NCBI GenBank assembly: GCA_963580285.1
Contig: OY757012.1
Span: 164,784,652-164,848,651, forward strand
Reading direction: 5' to 3'
Source: Lucinisca nassula
Lineage: Eukaryota; Mollusca; Bivalvia; Lucinida; Lucinidae
DNA: 64,000 bases
The notes under the pieces are model-generated. The model searched no databases and was not told the origin of the DNA. It saw only the letters and a program-made list of their open reading frames with translations. Below are positions 56,784 through 64,000 of this stretch, in pieces (within the stretch, counting starts at the first letter, position 1; the number at the start of each line of letters is the position of its first letter). The position numbers were made by a program, and so were the translations under genes.

Positions 56784-56934
56784 ACTAGAGCTGTCAGAGA
56801 AACTAACTAGGGCCCCGGCAGCGCTATCAGAGGAAAAAAAAAATTGTGGACGGACAGACAGACAGACGGACGGACGGACAGAGTGATTACTATAGGGCAC
56901 CCACACTTTCAGTGCGGGGCCCTAATTACCTATA
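56784..56934 (-). mobile_element. Element G, copy 2 (inverted)
   Basis: Reverse complement of 52155-52287, sharing 'gccccggcagcgctatcaga', the (GGAC)n tract and 'actttcagtgcggggccct'. Confidence 0.87.
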
Positions 56935-57039
56935 CTGATCAGATACTGCAGAATGTCTCATCTATTCATCATCATAATGTGAAAAGCTGTCATTTTCTAA
57001 ATAAATTTCTAAAAATAACTTGACACCCCTAAATTCTGA

Positions 57040-57289
57040 TTTTTTCTTTTGACTGTTTTCTTTTGGTTTTAGTTTTATAGCCCTTTCAAGACTATTTCAC
57101 TTATTTTGATCCAAATGATAATCGGACGCAGGCAAAAAAAAACAGAGTACATATGCCTTGAGAAAAAACACCTGAACTTCCATTGCAGAACTTGGCTCTC
57201 ATGTGACCCGAGTGGGGCCCAAACCACAATAGTGAGAGACCTAATGATTAAGAGATGCCGCTCTAACCCACTAGGCCACAAAGGCCCGT
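57040..57289 (-). mobile_element. tRNA-derived SINE (S4) with 10-bp target-site duplication
   Basis: Flanked by TAAATTCTGA at 57030-57039 and 57290-57299. Minus strand: 'gggcctttgtggcctagtgg' (box A TGGCCTAGTGGGTTAGAGCGG split here for length: TGGCCTAGTGG), box-B-like GGTTTGGGCCCC, and a tail 'aaagggctataaaac'. Inserted in M1. Confidence 0.82.
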
Positions 57290-57347
57290 TAAATTCTGAA
57301 ATGGACTCCAGCTATATACAAGGTACAAAATTCCATGTGGTAAACCA

Positions 57348-57596
57348 GCATATACATGTACATAGCTTTTAAATATGACAAAGGACTGGTACTTCAGAAT
57401 TCAACAAACAACAACAAAATATTAACTAGTTAACAGTTTATTAAATAGTCAGTACTGGCTGATGTAGCATTATCACAGATCCAGTTTAGCAAAGAAACTA
57501 TTATGTTGATACGTTAGCAATAAACTATGAATTAATCAACAAAGTATGAATGTACATCAATCATCAACAGTCAAAGGAGAATATATTCAAAGTATT
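57348..57596. other. Unassigned spacer
   Basis: Nothing recognised. Confidence 0.35.
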
Positions 57597-57600
57597 TTAA

Positions 57601-57821
57601 CCCATTTTGGACCGGAAACCCCAAAACGGGTTCTCTGGCAAACAGTACAGGCCCAGATCAGACGCCGCAGAACGCGGCGTCTGATCAGGGCCTCCACTGT
57701 TTGCAAAAGGTTCTGCTAGTTTCCAAATAAATTTTGAAGAAAACAAAACCTGGTACCCCTTAATTTTGGAATGGACTCTTGGTATATATAGGTAGGAAGA
57801 TTCCATGTGGTACAAAAAGGG
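57601..57821 (+). mobile_element. M1 MITE, intact copy
   Basis: 221 bp between TTAA at 57597-57600 and 57822-57825. Ends CCCATTTTGGACC and GGTACAAAAAGGG. The centre is a perfect palindrome around 'gacgccgcagaacgcggcgt' flanked by complementary 'cagtacaggcccagatca' and 'gatcagggcctccactg'. Best reference for the family. Confidence 0.88.
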
Positions 57822-58106
57822 TTAATCATGATATTCAGTATAGCTGGTGAAATTTCGCATGAGACTGGCCTCTATGCAAAGAAAAAATTAGTGTTTTCGC
57901 CTAATAGGTTGGTTTTCTTAAACTCATGAATTTTCATCATCTCTTGAATGGCGACCCATTTACCGACCTCTATGCATTGAATAACAATACTGACCTGTTC
58001 GGAAAACGGCAGAGATAAATGCAGTAGACTTTCTTTACCTCAAACTCTGATATCTCAAACAATGGCTTAAGTCAAACTAAATTTTGTGCACTGTTATGTT
58101 ATATTT

Positions 58107-58323
58107 GCTATTTATCATATGACGTCGCGTCTGAGAGTGTAATAACGCCATGTATTACTTTCGATAATCCACTAGTGGATTAAATATGCAAATAAGCTAG
58201 ATACGTCCCGTAACGTTACATGTACGACGTCCTTAACAACGTCGTGCTTACTAATGGCGGAATATTGACATTTTTGTAAACAATCGCGAATATAATACGT
58301 TTTAAATGGCATATGATAAATAG
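58107..58323. other. Inverted-repeat-bounded segment
   Basis: 'gctatttatcatatgacg' near 58107 and 'ggcatatgataaatag' ending at 58323 are inverted; the segment may be part of the adjacent foldback element. Confidence 0.5.
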
Positions 58324-58470
58324 AATCTTCCATTCGTGCTCATGTATTATTGAATTTATTAAACTTGTTGAGGAAAAGGGATAAAATGCTCGGCGAAGCC
58401 TCGCATTTTATCCCTTTTCCTCAACTCATTTAATAAATTCAATTTTACATGAACACTCATGTAAGATCCT
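58322..58470. mobile_element. Foldback element with ~68-bp arms
   Basis: Arms 58322-58389 and 58402-58470 are inverted copies; the inner 23 bp on each side (GTTGAGGAAAAGGGATAAAA then TGC, and complement) are perfect, around a 12-base loop (tcggcgaagcct). Outer arm parts show a few mismatches. No coding sequence. Confidence 0.85.
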
Positions 58471-58508
58471 CTATATGTTCCTTAGATTTCAACTCCTTTT
58501 AGCTCAAA

Positions 58509-58984
58509 CTAGAGCTGCCGCCTAACGGGCGCCAATTATACCCCCGCATGCGTTGTCCGACAAATTTTTACAAGTATTTGACCTTGAGGAAGGTCAACGT
58601 AAAGGTCAAGGTCAGGTTTGTGTATATCAATCTTAAGTACTAGTGGCATGGTGTGTGGTGTGTGAATATTAAAGAAATCGGTCAAAGAATAAGGAAGTTA
58701 TGAGCAATGTTAAAGTTTTTTGTAACGGACCGACGACAAATTTTTACAAGTATTTGACCTTGAGGAAGGTCAACATAAAGGTCAAGGTCAGGTTTGTGTA
58801 TATCAATCTTAAGTACTAGTGGCAAGGTGTGTGGTGTGTGAATATTAAAGAAATCGGTCAAAGAATAAGGAAGTTATGAGCAATGTTAAAGTTTTTTGTA
58901 ACGGACTTTTTTTGTAACGGACCGACGACAGACGACAAGCTGACTCCTATATACCCCCTTCAAACTTCGTTTGCGGGGGTATAA
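58509..58984 (-). mobile_element. Element F: non-autonomous, 176-bp internal repeat
   Basis: Two near-identical 176-bp units ('gacaaatttttacaagtatt' at 58559 and 58735), nearly lacking divergence, between inverted ends TTATACCCCCGCATGCG and CGTTTGCGGGGGTATAA. On the minus strand it ends with a small hairpin and 'agctctag', as element G does. (CGAC)n-type words lie near 58920-58940. Confidence 0.8.
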
Positions 58985-59167
58985 CTATTGTTATCTCAAA
59001 CCAAATATCCCAGTCCCTTGGAGTATGAGATAACGAGAGTTGACTGTATATGCATTCAGTCAGGTGTGAAATTATGGTAATAGAGGTCACCAGTCTCCTG
59101 TCAAATTGTTCGAACTATACACATAAACAAAAACAATTACTTAGAAGACTGCTAGTTATCCTGACAA

Positions 59168-59382
59168 CCCTTTTGGTACCACATGGAATCCTCCTTCTTA
59201 TATATAGCAGGAGTCAAAGTTTAGGGATGATAGGTTGTGTATGTCTTCAAAATTTATTTGGAAAATGGCAGAACTTTTTGCAAACAGTGTAGGCCCTGAT
59301 CAGAGGCCGCATTCTGCGGCCTCTGATCTGGGCCTGCACAGTTTGCTAAATACCCTTTTTGGGGTTTCTGGTACAAAATGGG
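59168..59382 (-). mobile_element. M1 MITE, near-complete copy
   Basis: Reverse orientation; central palindrome 'gaggccgcattctgcggcct' and end 'ggtacaaaatggg' followed by TTAA (59383-59386). The other flank has decayed to 'acaa'. Confidence 0.82.
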
Positions 59383-59409
59383 TTAAAAACTGCAAGAGTG
59401 AATACAGCA

Positions 59410-59738
59410 AATACCATATTCGACCTTTTTACCGCACATGCTCCTATAAGCGCACACCCAAGCCTTTTCTGGAAAAAATATACAAGCGCACACTTTACAG
59501 TAACCTCCCAACAAATTCATATTGTTTTGCTGCATCTTTGACCCAGACAATCATATGTATATGTGGTGAACCCCTATGCTGAAATTCAACTCTATAAAAT
59601 AATCATATCAGAAGCCTTTTTTTTCGTATTTTTTCGTATTGGGTGTGCGCTTATTAGGTAGATTTTTCACCACAATATTTTCATACAATTTTGAAAAAAC
59701 TAAGCGCACAGTGCGGTTAATAGGTCGAATACGGTATT
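59410..59738. mobile_element. M3 MITE
   Basis: 329 bp with ~28-bp terminal inverted repeats (AATACCATATTCGACCTTTT left; AATACCGTATTCGACCTATT as complement of the right end), plus subterminal 'taagcgcaca' and 'tgtgcgctta' words. No transposase. Confidence 0.8.
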
Positions 59739-60239
59739 CCAAATTGCCAAAATTAACTGCAATATATTTATCCTCACCATGCTGAATATTTTAATCTACT
59801 ACACTCCTCCCCGATTTCCAGCCATTTTTGTTGCATGATTTCATGTTTTATCATGGATTCAGAAGCAGAATGGAAAAGATTTATATCCAGATTAGATGGC
59901 TCCTATAATGTTTTAAAAAAAAAGATATATCCAGGTTCAGCAGGGTGAGGATTGATCACGATAAAACAAAGGTAAATAAAAAGTATTTTGTGATAAAAGA
60001 GAAAACAGGAATATGTTATATGCTCCCATACTGAACTACTTGAACATGAATGTTGTCAAAGGCAAAAATTACAAATGTCGTTTAAAACTGATTGACGTCT
60101 TATGGTTTGTTGGTTTGTAGATTGACAGCTCTTTCAACAGCAAAAAGTTCATGTCTAGCCCATTTTAGCTCTGGCAGCCATTTTATTCAGACCTGTGGAA
60201 CTTTTTTTAGCAATTTCCATCATGTAAACAAGTCCGTGA
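59739..60239. other. Unassigned intergenic sequence
   Basis: About 500 bp, nothing recognised. Confidence 0.4.
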
Positions 60240-60412
60240 AATGAAGATCCCCCTAAACCCCACTATATAGAGAGAAAATTGTGGTTTACGGGGGTATACA
60301 TTATCTGCTTTATTTTTGCGAAAAAACATAGATTGTGGGTACTCGTTAGAACCGCCTCATTGTGGCGGTTCTAACGAGCACCACCAATCTATGTTGCAAG
60401 CAGAAATAATAA
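60240..60412. mobile_element. M2 palindromic element
   Basis: Both modules present in reverse order relative to 55960: 'cccctaaaccccactatata' palindrome first, then GATTGTGGGTACTCGTTAGA, centre ACCGCCTCATTGTGGCGG and complementary arm. Confidence 0.8.
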
Positions 60413-61193
60413 AGCTGTTTTAATTTTTACCTAATATTATCATTTTCTGACACCATGTTGGACGCCATTATTTCTTACGGACATGTTTTCCTAATGTGGT
60501 AAAGGGGAGAAAGAGAAACTTCTTTTTTAAAATCAGCCATTGGCCTTGAAGGAGAAATACATGTTGTTTAAAGTTTTTTTTTCTCTTTTTAGCTCCTCTG
60601 GTCATTTTGCTTAGCTGAACAGAACCTACTTTTAGCTCTGGCAGCCATTTAGTCCAGTGGAGCAAAACCATTTTAGCAATGTGTAGAGGGTCAATAAAGG
60701 AACATTTCTAGCATGTGGACTCCGGTCAGACTGCTGCTAACTAAGTCTTGTCTTGACCTATATTGTTTGAATCAGACTGTTGGTCTCAAAACAGTTGAAC
60801 TTCAATGGCTAAAACACCTTTGGAACCATGGAAAACACATAGGTAGTTTGAGCCACAAAAGGCTAACCTCAGAGCTAAGGAATTCAAGGCAAAAAAAGGA
60901 AAATTCTCCCTAAGTATCCCAAATATAAATAATATCTGCAGTTGTGGAAAATGTTTTCTTAGGGACTCAAGAATGAGCTTGAAACAGCCATGGTAAACAA
61001 GACATTGGTGTTCAAGCCATCCAAGTTTTACTGTGTTTAAAATTAATTAGGGTGTACAGAATTTCATTTATGTATTGCACACCAAAAACAAGAACAACAA
61101 TATTGTTAACCTTACCATGAGAAGTACGTCAGTCCATAAAAATGTAACAGACAATACAAATTAAGTTAAAGAACAACACCAAAAATTAACCCA
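60413..61193. other. Unassigned intergenic sequence
   Basis: About 780 bp. Frames of 66-67 codons occur on both strands around 60468-60913 without recognisable motifs. No element identified. Confidence 0.4.
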
Positions 61194-61275
61194 TTGTATG
61201 CAGGAAACACCTAAAGGGTACCTTGGCAAACAGTGCAGGTCCAGATCAGATGCCGCAGAACGCGTCTGCACTATT
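61194..61275 (+). mobile_element. M1 MITE, deleted copy
   Basis: 'cccattgtatgcaggaaaca' to 'gcagaacgcgtctgcac' preceded by TTAA; the second half is lost. Confidence 0.7.
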
Positions 61276-61379
61276 ACTAACAGACTTGTTCAACATATAG
61301 CAATGGAAAAGTCCACTAGTATACAATAGGTAAACAAGTCATAGTTCAAAAATTGAAGGTTATCTTAATTCTATTCATT

Positions 61380-61618
61380 TTTTTTTTTTGGTCTAGGTAA
61401 ACTGTCACTATTAGGGCATGATTACATGTATCCAAACATTTCCCGGGCAAGCTTAGTCCTTCTAAGTGGTCAACAAGTACAGTGCAAATTTGCCAGAAAC
61501 TGATAGCTGCCCTTCTTGAATCAAAGGAAGGGAGAGAATAACTAGACAATATTTCATGATTGGTCTCCACAGCAGAATTTGCCATACTCAGCGGGAATCA
61601 AGCCAATGACCAGTAAGA
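61380..61618 (-). mobile_element. S1 SINE, diverged
   Basis: Minus-strand S1 with a T-rich start, 'ctgcccttcttgaatcaaag' and 'ccaatgaccagtaagac'. The tail word is altered. Confidence 0.75.
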
Positions 61619-62091
61619 CATGTCCCAATCAAGGCCATCAATCTCGGATAAAAGCTTCCCCGGTTTATATGTCCTGGGCTCACTTGTTCAAAAATTGTTA
61701 GCCTTGTTAGTGACCAAATCATTAAATAGCCTAGCAAGAACCATGTCTAGTACACAATTTTTTTTTTTTGCTGAAAAAACACCAACAAAAAACTTAAGTA
61801 GCTTTTTCAACAAAATATATAATAGCATATTTGCCACATTAAAAGGTCAAAGTCTTAATGACACATTAACTACTTTACTAACTTTGAACAACTCAAATCC
61901 TGATTTTTTTCTCATGAGAAGACTCACACAATGACTAGAATATTCAATTGAGTAGCACAGTATAAGAATTCAACATCTACATGTCTGAAGCCCAGCTTCA
62001 ACTTGAGCTGTAACATGACTGTTCATTACAATAACACACTCTGTGGGTCAACAAGCATTCTTTCATAACCCCAAAACAGATATTTTTGTGA
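61619..62091. other. Unassigned intergenic sequence
   Basis: About 470 bp. A 104-codon frame at 61620-61934 is rich in Leu/Thr/Asn/Phe and has no recognised motif; not called a gene. Confidence 0.4.
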
Positions 62092-62195
62092 AAATTAGTA
62101 TTATTTCTGATTTTTACCCCAAACAAAGGTTGTTGGTGCTCGTTAGAACCGCCTCAGCATCGCTTCTAAATAGTACCCACTACCTGCAAATAAGA
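62092..62195. mobile_element. M2 palindrome, partial
   Basis: 'ggttgttggtgctcgttaga' and 'ccgcctcagcatcgcttcta' then 'agtacccac'; diverged. Confidence 0.6.
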
Positions 62196-63830
62196 ACAAG
62201 AGGGCCCTGGATTGCGCTCACCTGATCGATAGAGTAATAAGTGGGCCCCGGGGAGGGCCATTATTGACCCCAGGGTTATAATGTGCATAATGTTGAGGGA
62301 GTTCTTAAAAGGTGGAGCTTCATACCAAGTTTCAACAAAGGCTATAATTTGAATAATCTTGGCAAAGGTCCACTAGATGAAGCTACACACCAAATATCAA
62401 AGACCTGGGCCTTGCTGTTTCAGAGAAGAAGATTTTCAAAGATTATCTCTATATAAGTCTATGTAAAACCAAAGGGCCCCAGGGCAGGGGCATTTTTGGC
62501 CTCAGGGCTATAATTTAAGCAATCTTGATAGAGGTCCACTAGATGAAGCTCCATACCAAATATCAAAGACCTGGGCCTTGCTGTTTCAGAGAAGAAGATT
62601 TTCAAAGATTATCTCTATATAAGTCTATGTAAAACCGAAGGGCCCCGGGTCAGGGGCATTTTTGGCCTCAGGGCTATAATTTAAACAATCTTGATAGAGG
62701 TCTACTAGATGAAGCTCCATACCAAATATCAAAGACATGGGCCTTGCAGTTTCAGAGAAGAAGATTTTTAAAGATTTACCTATATAAGTCTATGTAATAC
62801 CAAAGGGTCTTGGGGCGGGGGCATTTTTGGCCCAGGGCTATAATTTGAACAATCTTGATAGAGGTCTTCTAGATGAAATTTCACACCAAATATCAAAGAC
62901 CTAGGCCTTGTGGTTTCCTAGAAGAAGATTTTTAAAGATTTTCCCTATATAAATCTATGTAAAACCAAAGGGCCACAAGGCGGGGGCATTTTTGGTCTCA
63001 GGGCTATAATTTGAACAATCTTGGTAGAGGTCCACTAGCTGAAGCTTCATACCAAATATCAAAGACCTAGGCCTTGTGGTTTCAGAGAAGAAGATTTTTA
63101 AAGCTTTTCTCTATATAAGTCTATGTAAAACCAAAGGGCCCCGGTGCGGGGGCATTTTTGGCCCCAGGGCTATAATTTGAACAATCTTGGTAGAGGTCCA
63201 CTAGATGAAGCTTCATACCAAATAGCAAAGACCTGGGCCTTGCAGTTTCAGAGAAGATTTTCCCTATATAAGCCCATGTAAAACCAAAGGGCCCCGGGGT
63301 GGGGGCATTTTGGCCCCAGCACTATAATTTGAACAATCTTGGTAGGGGTCCACTAGATGAAGCTTCATACCAAATATCAAAGACCTGGGCCTTGCAGTTT
63401 CAGAGAAGAAGATTTTTAAAGATTTTCCTTATATAAGCCCATGTAAAACCAAAGGGCCCCAGGGCGGGGGCAATCTGGCCCCAGCATAATTTGAACACTC
63501 TTGGTAGGGGTCCACTAGATGAAGCTTCATACCAAATATCAAAGATCTGGGCCTTGCGGTTTCAGAGAAGAAGATTTTTTAAGTTTTCGGTGAAAAAAAT
63601 CTATTTTTGGCTCCTGTGACCTATATGTGCAACAGACCGGAACCATTTGAACAATTTTGAAAGGGGACCACCTAAGGATCATTCCTGTGATGTTTGGTCA
63701 AAATCTGATCAGTGGTTTAGGAGGAGATGTCGTTTGAAGAAATTGTTTACACACGCACTGACGGACGCACGCACACACGACCGACGGACGGACAAAAAGT
63801 GATCCCAAAAGCTCACTTCGCCTTGTCACT
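62196..63830 (+). mobile_element. Element E: non-autonomous, eight ~164-bp internal repeats
   Basis: Repeat landmark 'taattt' (within 'gctataatttgaacaatctt') at 62511, 62677, 62841, 63007, 63173, 63325 and 63487, with a diverged first unit near 62275; spacing 152-166 bp. Then a (CGGA)n-rich tract (63757-63793) and an end 'aaagctcacttcgccttgtc'. The opening 'gagggccctggattgcgctc' and the close both contain an AGCTCACC/GCTCACCTG-type word in opposite senses. Related to element D. Confidence 0.8.
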
Positions 63831-63904
63831 AGAAGTAAATAATATACTGGAATGCACAACATCATATCACATTTTTTTGCAAGTTATAGACACTTTCCAG
63901 AAGA

Positions 63905-63985
63905 CAGGCCTGAGCAAACAGTGTAGACCCAGATAAGATGATACAGAATGTGGCATCTCATCAGGGTCTAAGCTGTTTGCTGCCC
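63905..63985 (+). mobile_element. M1 MITE centre
   Basis: 'gagcaaacagtgtagaccca' to 'gggtctaagctgtttgctg', the palindromic centre of M1; ends not visible. Confidence 0.65.
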
Positions 63986-64000
63986 ATCCAACTATGTTTA

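Larger units (their letters stand above)
56768..57347 (+). mobile_element. M1 MITE with two nested insertions
   Basis: Begins after TTAA (56764-56767) as 'cctattttaaatgg', is interrupted by element G (56784-56934), resumes 'tgatcagatactgcagaatg', is interrupted by a tRNA-derived SINE (57040-57289), and ends 'aaattccatgtggta'. The three M1 parts are collinear with the intact copy at 57601. Confidence 0.75.

Noticed and set aside
61620..61934. 104-codon frame as a small gene
   Set aside because: Contains a poly-Phe run from a T-tract, lacks motifs, and has no supporting promoter or splice structure.

Overview
The window is eukaryotic, repeat-dominated DNA with no intact protein-coding gene, no operon structure, no rRNA or tRNA gene and no CRISPR array that I can support. 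The repeat repertoire suggests a marine invertebrate, most likely a bivalve mollusc: tRNA-derived SINEs, short elements with (GACG)n-rich tails and terminal hairpins, TTAA-flanked MITEs and internally tandem-repeated non-autonomous elements. I recognise this by overall character only and cannot name the species.

Layout. Positions 1-27235 are a degenerate satellite zone built on a ~40-bp unit that is itself a dimer of two ~20-bp monomers. It runs in one orientation from 1 to ~22965 and in the opposite orientation from ~22966 to 27235. From 9889 to 22965 it is organised into higher-order repeats of ~0.83-1.1 kb, each carrying a ~265-bp transposon-derived core (family 'R2' here); two core variants alternate A-B-A-B. 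Positions 27236-32560 are stacked mobile elements and a ~350-bp alternating purine/pyrimidine tract. Positions 32575-40200 are a second satellite zone with a ~21-bp unit related to the 40-bp unit, again with kilobase-scale higher-order repeats and again containing an R2 core. Positions 40640-44607 are AT-rich palindromic arrays based on GATATC and AAGATATCTT. Positions 44626-64000 are ordinary intergenic DNA with nested transposons.

Mobile elements. One retroelement (family 'RT-A') is present as at least eleven 3'-anchored, variably 5'-truncated copies on both strands. The longest (46010-47640) keeps part of a reverse transcriptase with a YLDD box and shows that the anonymous repeats elsewhere are its 3' untranslated tail. 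A second reverse transcriptase relic (51211-52153) is of the CR1/jockey-like LINE type. At least three SINE families (S1, S2, S3) and single tRNA-derived SINEs are present; several copies have clear 10-13 bp target-site duplications. Two MITE families use TTAA targets (piggyBac-like). Several insertions are nested, so relative ages can be read directly.

How the parts relate. Nothing here behaves as a gene system. The notable content is structural: a multi-level satellite (20-bp monomer, 40-bp dimer, ~0.85-kb higher-order repeat, ~1.7-kb A-B dimer, then a large inverted duplication) that has captured a transposon core and carried it along, with dated insertions. Family names such as S1, S2, S3, M1, M2, R2 and RT-A are local labels. 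Boundaries of degenerate repeats are approximate to about 10-30 bp.
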